Source: Candidatus Aminicenantota bacterium
GTDB lineage: Bacteria > Acidobacteriota > Aminicenantia > Aminicenantales > Saccharicenantaceae
Length of the DNA: 64,000 nt
Assembly: GCA_014360015.1 (NCBI GenBank)
Contig: JACIYJ010000004.1
Location: 86,001 to 150,000 of the forward strand
Direction: 5' to 3'
Shown here: in pieces, positions 1 through 8,762 of the stretch
Numbering within the stretch: the first letter of the stretch is position 1
Layout of the letters: each line of letters starts with the position of its first letter
Notes under the pieces: generated by a model
Seen by the model: only the letters and a program-made list of their open reading frames with translations
What the model was told of the DNA's origin: nothing
Database searches by the model: none
Made by a program: the position numbers and the translations under genes

Positions 1-755
1 TGCCTGAAGTATAACCTGCCTACGTGTTCATCAGTTCACTTCTTATGAAAAATCACCACAGTGTTAGCTGCCTCGACAAAAGCCCATTTCAGATACCGAT
101 TTACATCCGGTCGGACAGGTCCACAGAATATCTTCCGCTGGCCTTTATTCTTGGCACCGTGCCAGGGTAACTGGCCAGTTTCTCAGGTCCAGAGAATCGA
201 TTCACATCTCTCACCTCCATAGCTATAACCACTCTCAGAATAGCACCTATTCCGGGAATAGACCTGAGCAATCTTGTCTCCTCAGTCTCTTAAGTCACTG
301 ACCTCATCCACTTTCAAGTTGTATTTGCAAAACGTAGCCCGGATGCGGTTTTTAATCATCGTTCTCATACGTACAAGAACCATACTTTTTCGAGGAAGCT
401 TTCTTCGATCTCTTAACTCTCCAGGAGGTATCCAGATTGAAAGCAGTGTCCCATTACGCAAAAGCATGGCCAGCCCTCTATCATCCACTTGTCTGTTTTA
501 TTGCCCTTCCCCATTATCGCCTTGGCCCTGGTAGCATTGGCCAGCACCGGGCTTATGTCCGGCTCTCTCAATCTCATCTACCATCCAGTACCAGTTGCCC
601 ATCGTCTTCAAAGCTATAACCGAACTTTCTGGAATGCTGCGGAGATATTCCTTGAACTCATTACTGACCCTAAAATAAGGACCCGAAGCTACTTTGTCAT
701 CAATCCAGGCAAACATAGAATACTTTTTATGAACATCACATCCATACATTTTCAT
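1..755 (-). pseudogene. Degenerate IS110-family transposase
   Basis: The first 85 residues read from an ATG at 755, behind an AGGAGG site, and contain the N-terminal GCDVHKK motif of IS110 DEDD transposases. The reading then shifts frame. A second stretch (282-488) carries the family's basic segment (ADDRGLAMLLRNG-like, then LVRMRTMIKNRIRA). Below 280 further IS110-like pieces (WAFVEAANTV) appear, broken by several stops. The element is therefore decayed and inactive, and its 3' end lies outside the window. Confidence 0.75.
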
Positions 756-1139
756 GCTGCTTACCTCCTCGGGTATATTTTATGCACCCGGAGATAGCAG
801 CACCTACATATTATCAAATAATTAAAACCTTGACTTTTTTCGCCATATAACCAGTTAGCAGTACGAACTTTGATTTAACATTTGCATCTATTTCAACACA
901 AACAGAGATCACATATTATGAGTACCCGAGCGAGAGTGATGTTATCATTGCAAGCGACACTCACTCAATAGACTTTAGCATTTTCTCAATGCTTTCAAGC
1001 ATCTTGCCGTTTTTGCCCTATGAAGGCCAAAGCAAACGCCTGCCTATAATCAGGCTCTAGAATTCCCCAGCCAGCAGAAAACATCAACCATGCTTAACTT
1101 AAATTCTGGCATATAGATAAACCCATCTTGTGTTATCAA
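756..1139. other. Gap with no recognisable gene
   Basis: This AT-rich stretch lies between the IS110 relic and the wecB scrap. I see no open frame with a ribosome site and no repeat. The start probably includes the left end of the IS110 element. Confidence 0.4.
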
Positions 1140-1225
1140 AGTTGCAAGAAGCATCCGAATAATAGCTGCTGCCTTGATGAACTGCGGCCGGGCGCCAATG
1201 ATGGTTCCTATACTGATTGCCATAA
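1140..1225 (-). pseudogene. N-terminal scrap of a UDP-GlcNAc 2-epimerase gene
   Basis: The minus strand encodes TIIGARPQFIKAAAIIR, the N-terminal signature of WecB-type epimerases (compare DIVGARPQFVKLAPL in the intact gene at 7682-8761). After about 30 residues the similarity stops. No catalytic region is present, so this is a relic. It sits just beyond the end of the glycosyltransferase operon, suggesting that this operon was once followed by its own epimerase gene. Confidence 0.6.
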
Positions 1226-1274
1226 ACCAATCCCCCACCGCTAAATTATCCAAATTAAAACTTTATTAAAACTT

Positions 1275-2372
1275 TCAATACCGACCAAATTGTTTTGCCA
1301 CTTTTGCATATACAGCTTCCACAATTGAGACGCTATCAGTCCAGCCGTAATTGGTCTTCGTATGCTGCCGACCAGCCTCTCCCATTTGATCTCGCAACGA
1401 AGGGTTTTCCACGAGTCGCACTATGGCGTCCGCTGTAGCCTCAACGTTGTCCCTCTCAACAACATATCCTGTTGTTCCATGCCTAACCACTTCCGGCAAA
1501 CCGCCGGCATCGGAAACCACCACGGGAAGGCCACACGCTGAAGCTTCCAGTACAGCAACTCCAAAACTTTCACTTCGGCTAACCGCAACGTAAACATCCA
1601 AACGATTCAAGTAATCAGGAACATCTCGATGAGGCAATTGCCCAACAAAAGCAGTCACACTATCAATTCCAAGCTTTTTTGTTAGTTCTTCAAGCTCCAT
1701 CCGCTGTGGCCCGTCCCCAACAATCAGCAGTCTGAGCCGTTCAGCAGAAGCATTATCATGACTACGCAGTTTCTCTCGCGCCAGCGAAAAAGCTCGTATT
1801 AGAACGTCTATTCCATACTTGGGTGCGAGTGACTTCACCGTTCCCACGGTTATCATAGTAGGATCTTTCAATTCTCGCCTCGGGAAAAAAACTTCGGTAT
1901 CTATGCCAAACGGAGTAATAGTAAGATTGGTGATGGTAGGGCAATGCCTACGTATTTGTTCTGCCATCGTTGCACTCGTTGAACAAACCCAATCAGCTGC
2001 CTGTAAGTTTTTGGCTATCAGCCAACGATTGAGTGGGGACTTGTATGGAAAATCGTAAACATCACTTCCCCAGACGGAAAGGATCCACGGGCGAAAGCCG
2101 CAAATTCGGCCAAGCGTACCATACCCGGTGGCATAGTGGACGTGTAACACATCGGGTTGGAGTTTCCTTAGGAGAGCTTTAAGATGGCCGATATTAAAAA
2201 AGTAGCCTATGGGCGGGCTAAATGGTAAGTAATGAACACTGACCTTTGGGTCTAAAGGGTCTCCGCCGTGGTGCATGGTAATCAAGTGAATTTCGTAGCC
2301 ACGGGCCGCTAACCCATTAACCCACCGTACAACATGTATAGAATTCCTAGCCGCTAAGTACACTATTTTCAC
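1275..2372 (-). CDS. Glycosyltransferase family 4
   Basis: A 365-residue GT-B fold glycosyltransferase, predicted to be cytoplasmic and to transfer a sugar from a nucleotide donor to a growing surface polysaccharide. The C-terminal half has the GT4 signature SRSESFGVAVLEASACG (E-x7-E motif) followed by GLPVVVSDAGGLPEVV; the N-terminal half begins MKIVYLAARNS with the usual beta-alpha start. The start is GTG at 2372, overlapping the TGA of the upstream glycosyltransferase, which implies translational coupling. It is the last gene of the operon running 4832 to 1275. The sugar specificity cannot be read from sequence. Confidence 0.85.
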   Translation of the reverse strand: MKIVYLAARNSIHVVRWVNGLAARGYEIHLITMHHGGDPLDPKVSVHYLPFSPPIGYFFNIGHLKALLRKLQPDVLHVHYATGYGTLGRICGFRPWILSVWGSDVYDFPYKSPLNRWLIAKNLQAADWVCSTSATMAEQIRRHCPTITNLTITPFGIDTEVFFPRRELKDPTMITVGTVKSLAPKYGIDVLIRAFSLAREKLRSHDNASAERLRLLIVGDGPQRMELEELTKKLGIDSVTAFVGQLPHRDVPDYLNRLDVYVAVSRSESFGVAVLEASACGLPVVVSDAGGLPEVVRHGTTGYVVERDNVEATADAIVRLVENPSLRDQMGEAGRQHTKTNYGWTDSVSIVEAVYAKVAKQFGRY

Positions 2373-3478
2373 GTTCTCACCTCTTTGGAATCAAGAATGG
2401 AGACAACTTGGGAGGCGCGAGCTAGCCACGTATGCCGCTTCCGAACAACCCTCGTTCTTTCGCGTTTCTCCGCAATCAGGTTTGGATTTACTGTCAAGAA
2501 AGCTAAAAGTGCTCGAAGCTCGTTTGCAGAGGACACAACCCACCCTACATCTTCCTCTTCAATAAAGCGGGCTGCTGCTGTTCCTGAATTTGTAATGATA
2601 GGTAATCCAAAACCAAGGGCTTCGAACATCTTGACCGGCATTGCAAAATCCAAATAAGGATATGGAGCACGCACAAAAATGAAAAGATCCGCGCAATAAT
2701 AGTAATTCTTTAAGTCTTCGCCACTTGCGTGTACAATTTTGATTCTACTATCACCGGAACCATAGTAGTCCTTCGCTTGGCGCCATTCATCCACTCGACA
2801 AATAATCGTCAACTCGGTCTGAGATAATGTGCGGACAACCGAGACCATGTCTCTCAGATCATACAGGGGAGGAGTCACACCACCAACATAAAGTAGCCGT
2901 ACCTTCTCGAGAGAAACCACCTCAGGCTTTACGCAAGGACTATCGTGTATTTCACAACCTGGAGGCAAAGCACTTACTCGGTCATCGGGCCAATTTCCAG
3001 GCAAAGCCCTTTTCATCAGTAACGATGGTAGAAAAAGATGATCTACAAAGCGAGTGTACTGCAACCAGTCATAGTGATAGAACGGAATAGCAATCGCCCG
3101 CTTTATCCAAGGAACTCGCTTCCGATAAAGACTGAAGCGCCAGAATACGTCTCTATAGAAAAGTCCTATTGGAATATCAAGTTGTTTTGCCCATTTGAAA
3201 AAACCAAAGTCCAAAAATGGATAAATAGGCAGATGATGTGGCTCGGTTAACAAAGTGGGCATGGTTGATGACTCGGAATATATGAAAGCAACATTACATC
3301 CCATACGGATTAAGTTCTTTATATGGCTTATGGCACGTTGCCTCTCTCGCGCGTACCCAGCAACCACCTCAACTTGGTATCCAAGTTGCCTAAAGGCGTT
3401 CAACATATATCTTGGCCGTATTTGGCTGCCAGAGGTCCCATTTTCTTCAATTGGAAGTGGATAGTGAAAAATGACCAT
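2369..3478 (-). CDS. Glycosyltransferase (GT4-like)
   Basis: A 369-residue protein that begins MVIFHYPLP and has a late GT-B nucleotide-binding region, with FAMPVKMFEALGFGLPI followed by a Gly-rich turn. This matches the donor-binding half of family 4 glycosyltransferases, though the E-x7-E motif is less canonical than in its neighbour. The ATG start at 3478 lies 32 bp inside the 3' end of the polymerase gene. The 3' end overlaps the start of the next glycosyltransferase. Context places it in assembly of a capsule or O-antigen repeat unit. Donor and acceptor are unknown. Confidence 0.75.
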   Translation of the reverse strand: MVIFHYPLPIEENGTSGSQIRPRYMLNAFRQLGYQVEVVAGYARERQRAISHIKNLIRMGCNVAFIYSESSTMPTLLTEPHHLPIYPFLDFGFFKWAKQLDIPIGLFYRDVFWRFSLYRKRVPWIKRAIAIPFYHYDWLQYTRFVDHLFLPSLLMKRALPGNWPDDRVSALPPGCEIHDSPCVKPEVVSLEKVRLLYVGGVTPPLYDLRDMVSVVRTLSQTELTIICRVDEWRQAKDYYGSGDSRIKIVHASGEDLKNYYYCADLFIFVRAPYPYLDFAMPVKMFEALGFGLPIITNSGTAAARFIEEEDVGWVVSSANELRALLAFLTVNPNLIAEKRERTRVVRKRHTWLARASQVVSILDSKEVRT

Positions 3479-4832
3479 AGTTTTTTAATCGACCTCTCCT
3501 AAATGATTTTCTAAATGATAATGAGCTTATGTAAATACCGAGTAGTATTATAGCAACCATAAAAAGCCAAACGGGGTTCCACAGGAAGTCTACGAAACCG
3601 CCAGTTATGGGAAAACCAAAGATAAAATAACCTATAACAGCCAAAAAAACAGGTGTCTTTGGGAGTGAAATGAGCTGATTATAAACAAATTGTACAATTA
3701 CTCCCACAATAACTGGGGCAAGTAAAAGGCCAATAAATCCGAAATTAGCCCATGCTTCTGCAATGAATAGCGTATTCATCACGCCAGCAGCGCCTGCCTT
3801 AATATACAATGGAGAAAAAATCTCCATCAACAGCCTAGCAGAACGCGCGTGTTCAACCCCTAGCATGGAAGAAAGCCAAGCCGGGAAGCTCCCTCCATTT
3901 AAAAAGGGATGGATGCGTGGAAATATATCAAAAGTAAGAGGCAAAGCAGCTACTTGCCCCATTAAAAGCCTGCCTAATGGCCCACTATTAATAGAAACAT
4001 CTAAACGACCTGTTATTAGAACATAAAAGCCTAAAATCAAGCCCAATGTTAAAACTACAATCTTAATTAGATCCTTAACACTGCTCTTTCCTTTTATTGT
4101 ACTTTTGATAATAAATATAGTAATTAAATATTCTATTGGTAAAGCTTTCTCACCAGTAGATAATAAAGCCATTAGCGCAACAATTGCTGTGAAATAAAAC
4201 CACAATTTATATCGTAGCGACTTGTATAGAAAGTTATATGCATAGGCAATATAAGATACAAATGGACCCAAAAACAACGAAAAAAGATTTCGTATATATA
4301 TGTTGCCACTAAACTCCTTAGAAGCTTCAATTCTCAAACGGTTAAAACTGACTGGATCGACTTTGTCAACAAGGACAGCAACCATCGGGAGCTCTTTAAT
4401 TTGAGAAAATGTATAAATCGTAGCAAAAAAAGCTATAACAGATAGAACTACACAATACAGCACAAGAGCATTATCCCCCTCACTTTGTAATGGTCTTAGC
4501 CGGGAGCCAAGATAGTTGTGAAGCTTTTTCTTGATTTCACCTCTAAACAGCAATTTCTGCGCTAATATCATAGACGAGGGCATAATTAGCATTACATAGC
4601 ATACAGCAAAATATGATGAAAATAATGATTGTTTCGAGGCCAATGATATTCGGTAATGATATACTCCGAATAAAGATAAATTGATTCCAATAAATGTAAG
4701 AATAAAAAGTTGAACGTAAAATATAAATGAAACAATATTTAACCGAAGTAATGACATGGTTCCAGCAGCTTTTTTAAAGAGGTAAAAACTCAAAACCAAT
4801 ACTATTACAGAAAATAGAGCATACATGTACAT
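3447..4832 (-). CDS. O-antigen/oligosaccharide polymerase-like membrane protein
   Basis: A 461-residue, strongly hydrophobic protein with roughly ten to twelve predicted membrane segments starting at residue 1 (MYMYALFSVIVLVLSFYLF). A larger polar stretch lies mid-protein (about residues 120-180), the usual plan of Wzy/oligosaccharide repeat unit polymerases. No clear catalytic motif is expected in this family. It is the first gene of a three-gene minus-strand operon with two glycosyltransferases, which supports a role in joining repeat units of a surface polysaccharide at the inner membrane. The C-terminus overlaps the next gene by 32 bp. Confidence 0.7.
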   Translation of the reverse strand: MYMYALFSVIVLVLSFYLFKKAAGTMSLLRLNIVSFIFYVQLFILTFIGINLSLFGVYHYRISLASKQSLFSSYFAVCYVMLIMPSSMILAQKLLFRGEIKKKLHNYLGSRLRPLQSEGDNALVLYCVVLSVIAFFATIYTFSQIKELPMVAVLVDKVDPVSFNRLRIEASKEFSGNIYIRNLFSLFLGPFVSYIAYAYNFLYKSLRYKLWFYFTAIVALMALLSTGEKALPIEYLITIFIIKSTIKGKSSVKDLIKIVVLTLGLILGFYVLITGRLDVSINSGPLGRLLMGQVAALPLTFDIFPRIHPFLNGGSFPAWLSSMLGVEHARSARLLMEIFSPLYIKAGAAGVMNTLFIAEAWANFGFIGLLLAPVIVGVIVQFVYNQLISLPKTPVFLAVIGYFIFGFPITGGFVDFLWNPVWLFMVAIILLGIYISSLSFRKSFRRGRLKNYGHFSLSTSN

Positions 4833-5137
4833 TAATTTTTCTCCAATAAATAACTTACCTTTCTATTTATGAACCCAATGCCCTCCCTATTGTTTGGGAA
4901 GATAAATATTAAGATGGACAATGCAAAATTTTTTTGTGTGAGGAAACCGTAGATGAAGATTAATATATACGAATTGGAGCAGGATATTTTCCATCTTTGA
5001 TATTTGCAAAATTAGCCTTGATGACGACAAGATAGCCAAGATTCTGAGGTACTCCCCATAGTTTGGACAGAAAGGGCTTGAATAAAGTGCATTCTTGTCC
5101 TGCCTTTGTCTTCCTTATAAGTCTTATCTTAAGCATT

Positions 5138-5731
5138 TCATATGCTCGCTTCAAGCGATTTCGAAGCTGCCGGACTGCCAAAATATACCTCATGCGGAGT
5201 CCTGTAACCTAAAGCTTGATGCAGCCTCTCTGTGTTATAGAACCGAAAATAAGCTTCCAGACTTTCCTTAGCTTCACTGACCGTCCGGTACTCATGAAGA
5301 TAAACCTCCTCATATTTAACTGTCCGCCACAAGCGCTCTACAAAAATGCTGCCATATATCTAATCCCGACCATCCAAGCTGATTTTCACCCTGGATTCCT
5401 TTAATAACCCATTAAACTCCTAAACCGTAAACTGAACTCCATGTTCCGTGTTGAATATATCTGCCCTGGAGGTCCAGAGAGATCTTCTTAAACCTTCGAC
5501 ACAGAACTTGGAATCCAGCATATTCAATAGCTCCCAGGAGAGAACATAGCGACTCGCCCAGTCCATTACCACCCCCATGTACACAAAAACATGGGCTAAA
5601 CGAATGTAGGTTATATCCGCCCCCCAGACCTGGTCAGGTCGCTCTACCTTCACCTCCTCAAGTAGATAAGGATATAGCTTATGCCCAGTGGAAGAGAAGC
5701 TTTTCCATTTCCAAGGATAGATAGCTTGTAC
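5138..5731 (-). pseudogene. IS3-family OrfB transposase relic
   Basis: Reading the minus strand gives the rve integrase core in pieces: RPDQVWGADITYIRL (first catalytic Asp), VVMDWASRYVLSWEL, a degenerate HGVQF region, then FVERLWRTVKYEEVY and FYNTERLHQALGYRTP. In-frame stops lie after HGVQFTV and about 20 codons later, so no active enzyme is made. The N-terminus is cut where the neighbouring IS3-like element begins near 5731. Sequence below 5138 still resembles the end of such an element. Confidence 0.75.
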
Positions 5732-5799
5732 TGCACCCCGAAAGTCAAGACAGTTTTTTGGGTTTTTAGAGATAGAGGTTAAAAAGTCTTTAGCTTATT

Positions 5800-6259
5800 T
5801 CATAATGAACAGACCTCCCCTCTCTGCGCCCTATGTTGCTCCTCCCACAGCCGACTGAACTCTTTCGGACTCCGATAGCCTATGGCTGAATGCACATAGA
5901 GCTCGTTGTAATCTAGTTCCGCAAAGCCCCCAGCTACACTTAACGAGCGAGCCTTCATCCCCTTCAATACCGCTTTCAGAGTAGCTCGTCTGTTTTTTTA
6001 ATAACTCTATGGCAATTGTCTGCCGCCCGATGATCTTCTCCAGCTTCTCTACCTTAGCCCGAAGCACCTTGACCTCATCCTCTGTCCCCCCGTTGCTTAA
6101 GGCCTTCTGCTCAGCTTCCAGAAACTTATCCCGCCACCGGTAATAAAGGGCCGAGCTTATCTGATGCTCCCAACAGATCTCGGACACCGAACGCTGCCCC
6201 CTTAGCCCCTCAAGCACTATGGCTAATTTCTCCTCGGCTGACCATTCCCTGGCTTTCAT
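5800..6259 (-). pseudogene. IS3-family orfA fused to the tail of orfB
   Basis: From ATG 6259, behind AAGGAGGTG, the minus strand encodes an intact-looking IS3 OrfA: MKAREWSAEEKLAIVLEG, a helix-turn-helix (SVSEICWEHQISSALYYRW), then a leucine-zipper-like coiled coil (VKVLRAKVEKLEKIIGRQT). Just after IELLKKQ the sequence jumps, in another frame, to the extreme C-terminus of an OrfB (LDYNELYVHSAIGYRSP, then a TGA at 5800-5802). About 250 codons of the catalytic domain are therefore missing. The element cannot transpose by itself. Confidence 0.7.
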
Positions 6260-6279
6260 CACCTTCACCTCCTTGACGT

Positions 6280-7576
6280 GGGAGTAAAGAAAATATTGTG
6301 TCTGGTAATATATATAGCTTGAAAGGAGGAAAAGCAAGATGGACGAAGACATTCTTGAGAAAGCCAAGGAACAAGCTCTGGCCAAGGTTGGTAAGAAGTA
6401 CTTTGGTGAGGAGCTTCAAGGTGAGCAGAAATTAGCTTTGAAGTACTTTTTTGAGGAGATGCTCAACGAGCTCATGCGGGCAGAGAGAGAGGTGTTTTTG
6501 GAGAAGGATACCCGCAACAAAGGCAATGGTTATTATCAACGGGACTTAGTCACAGGTTCTTTGAGGCTCAACCTGGATGTTCCGCGAGACAGGCGCGGCA
6601 GGTTTCGACCTCAGGTTCTTCCAGCCCATTACCAGAGGGTAGATGAAGAATACACTGACTTGTTGATGAGCCTGGTGGTCAATGGCTACTCGGAAAGTCA
6701 GGTAATAAGGTCTTTAAGGGAATTGGGCCTTCCATACTCTGAAGCTGAGCTGAACCGGATCAAAGAAGAACTCCAGGGGAAGCTTAACGATTTTAAGCAG
6801 AGGGAACTTCCTGCCGAAGCCTTAGCTTTATTCATTGATGGCTACCACACGGAGATAAAAGACAAGGCCAAAGTTCGTAAAGCCTGTGTTTATACGGTGT
6901 TAGGAATAGATTTACAGGGGAGAAAAGACATCTACGGCTTTTATACCTTCTTTGGCTCAGAGAATAGGGCTTCGTGGCTGAAGATATTTAATGACCTGAT
7001 AGAACGAGGGCTGAAGAAAGTAGCTTTGATAGTCAGCGATGACTTTCCTGGACTGACTGAAGCAATAAAGACACTCTTTCCTCTAACCGATCACCAGCTC
7101 TGTTTCCTCCATCTTCAGCGTAACGTCAGGAGGAATATGGGCAAAGAGGATGCCCGTCTGTTCAACCGGGAGCTGGAAAATATTCGTTTGTCCCGGGACT
7201 ATGAGCAAGCCCAGGAGAGGCTCGAGCAGCTCTGCCAGCACTACCAGAGTAAATACCCAACGTTCATTAAGAATATCCAGTCCAAGCTAACTCACTATGT
7301 CTGCTTCTTAAAGTATCCAGAAGAGATAAGAAGATACCTCTACACTACTAATGCCGTGGAGAATTTCAACAGCCGGATAGAGCAAATCAAGTCCAGACTT
7401 GGTGGATATTTTCAGTCGGTGGAGATTCTGGAGATAAATCTTCTGCTCCAGACTGAGCGCCTGAAGCAGGGAAAATGGAAAAATCCTCTACCTGTGCTGA
7501 AGTCCAGAGCCTACGAAATCCAACAACTCTTTAACCTCAAGTTCTATGAACAGACACAAAATTATTGACAAGTGTC
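6280..7576 (+). mobile_element. IS256-family insertion sequence, complete copy
   Basis: The element contains one full transposase gene. Its ends carry inverted sequences: TTGTGTCTGG near 6298-6310, and CAGACACAAAATTATTG at the right end. The flanks CTTGACGT (6272-6279) and CCTGACGT (7577-7584) match at seven of eight bases, fitting the 8-9 bp target duplication of this family. The sequence was compared with the deleted copy at 50958-51546 to set the limits. It is inserted just upstream of the IS3 orfA start. Confidence 0.7.
6339..7568 (+). CDS. IS256-family (Mutator-type) transposase
   Basis: A 409-residue transposase of the usual length for IS256. It has an N-terminal helical DNA-binding part (to about residue 100) and a DDE catalytic core with ALFIDGYHTEI (first Asp), ALIVSDDFPGL (second Asp) and the family signature CFLHLQRNVRRNM. 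The C-terminal segment TTNAVENFNSRIEQ supplies the catalytic Glu. The ATG at 6339 follows AAGGAGG with good spacing. The gene appears intact, so this copy could be active and could act in trans on the deleted second copy. Confidence 0.9.
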   Translation: MDEDILEKAKEQALAKVGKKYFGEELQGEQKLALKYFFEEMLNELMRAEREVFLEKDTRNKGNGYYQRDLVTGSLRLNLDVPRDRRGRFRPQVLPAHYQRVDEEYTDLLMSLVVNGYSESQVIRSLRELGLPYSEAELNRIKEELQGKLNDFKQRELPAEALALFIDGYHTEIKDKAKVRKACVYTVLGIDLQGRKDIYGFYTFFGSENRASWLKIFNDLIERGLKKVALIVSDDFPGLTEAIKTLFPLTDHQLCFLHLQRNVRRNMGKEDARLFNRELENIRLSRDYEQAQERLEQLCQHYQSKYPTFIKNIQSKLTHYVCFLKYPEEIRRYLYTTNAVENFNSRIEQIKSRLGGYFQSVEILEINLLLQTERLKQGKWKNPLPVLKSRAYEIQQLFNLKFYEQTQNY

Positions 7577-7681
7577 CCTGACGTTATTATTTTTACCTCT
7601 ATCCTCCCTACCTGTCCACCTCCGTCAGGGGGTCAGTATAAAATACTCATAAATACGATCATCAAACTTCATAAGCTTCTC

Positions 7682-8761
7682 CTACCTTTCACCCTTACCA
7701 CTTATCACCTTTTTCAAAACCTCAGCTATCTTCCACGCCGAGTATTTGTCTTCAAACATTACCTCTTCTCCTTCTCTTACGCTCTTCAATTCAGACGCTA
7801 TTTTTACACAATCTGACCCTACTAATCTATTCCATCCTAACTTTACTGTCTCAATCCACTCTGTCTCATCCCTTAAAGTTATACAGGGAACTCTTAGCCA
7901 GAAGGCTTCTTTTTGGACTCCTCCAGAATCTGTAAGAATTGCTTTGGCATTCTTTTCTAAATTTATCATATCAAGATAACCTACAGGGTCTATAACCTTA
8001 ATATTCTCTAATAAAAGAGACTCTAAGTTAAGCTCTTTTATTCTATTCTTTGTCCTTGGATGTATGGGAAAGATTACAGGTCTATCTAGTTGGGATAATG
8101 CGGTTAGAATATTTTTTAGCCTCTCGTAATTATCGGTATTTTCTGCCCTATGAATAGTAGCAAGATAGTATTCTTTAGGCTTAAGATTAAGTCTTACTAA
8201 AATCTTACTTTTTTTCTCGCTTATCTTTGAAAAATGCATCAGGGCATCAAACATTATGTCGCCTACAAGATAAACTCCTTTTGTTATGCCCTCTCTTTCT
8301 AAGTTCCTTACAGCAGTCTCTGTGGGACAAAAGAGAATGTCTGAAAGATGGTCAGCTACGATTCTATTTATCTCTTCAGGCATATTTTTATTAAAGCTTC
8401 TAAGCCCTGCTTCAACATGGGCCAATTGAATATGAAGCTTTGATGCAGCTAATGCACCAGCTAATGTTGAATTTGTATCTCCATAGACTATAACTAAATT
8501 TGGTTTTTCTTTTAAAAGGACTTCTTCTATAGCAATGAGCATTCTTCCTGTCTGCTCTCCATGAGATCCTGAGCCTATTCCAAGGTTATAGTCTGGCTCT
8601 GGAATTTCCAATTCTTCAAAAAAGAGTTCACTCATATTCTCATCATAATGCTGGCCAGTATGCACTATAACTTCATTAAATCCTTCTTTCCTCAGCTTTT
8701 TAGAAAGAGGGGCAAGCTTTACGAATTGTGGCCGAGCGCCTACGATATCGAGAATTTTCAT
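7682..8761 (-). CDS. wecB: UDP-N-acetylglucosamine 2-epimerase
   Basis: A 359-residue non-hydrolysing UDP-GlcNAc 2-epimerase of the WecB/WbpI family. Family motifs include the N-terminal DIVGARPQFVKLAPL, VHTGQHYDENMSELFFEEL, VYGDTNSTLAGALAA, HVEAGLRSFNKNMPEE, and the C-terminal LTDSGGVQKEAFWL with a basic/acidic UDP-binding pocket. In this operon it is probably the last step: 2-epimerisation of UDP-GlcNAc(3NAc)A to the ManNAc(3NAc)A form, as WbpI does. Ordinary UDP-ManNAc formation remains possible. It is the last gene of the operon, 1 bp after the dehydrogenase, and about 50 bp from an IS3 element. Confidence 0.9.
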   Translation of the reverse strand: MKILDIVGARPQFVKLAPLSKKLRKEGFNEVIVHTGQHYDENMSELFFEELEIPEPDYNLGIGSGSHGEQTGRMLIAIEEVLLKEKPNLVIVYGDTNSTLAGALAASKLHIQLAHVEAGLRSFNKNMPEEINRIVADHLSDILFCPTETAVRNLEREGITKGVYLVGDIMFDALMHFSKISEKKSKILVRLNLKPKEYYLATIHRAENTDNYERLKNILTALSQLDRPVIFPIHPRTKNRIKELNLESLLLENIKVIDPVGYLDMINLEKNAKAILTDSGGVQKEAFWLRVPCITLRDETEWIETVKLGWNRLVGSDCVKIASELKSVREGEEVMFEDKYSAWKIAEVLKKVISGKGER

Positions 8762-8762
8762 G

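Larger units (their letters stand above)
5731..7634 (-). mobile_element. IS3-family element carrying a nested IS256 insertion
   Basis: The two outer ends look like imperfect inverted repeats: TGCACCCCGAAAGTCAAG on the plus strand near 5732, and TGACCCCCTGACGGAG on the minus strand from 7634. A possible 3-bp GTA flank is seen on both sides. Inside lie a deleted orfA-orfB remnant (5800-6259) and a complete IS256 element (6280-7576). The boundaries come from visual matching and are approximate. Confidence 0.5.
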
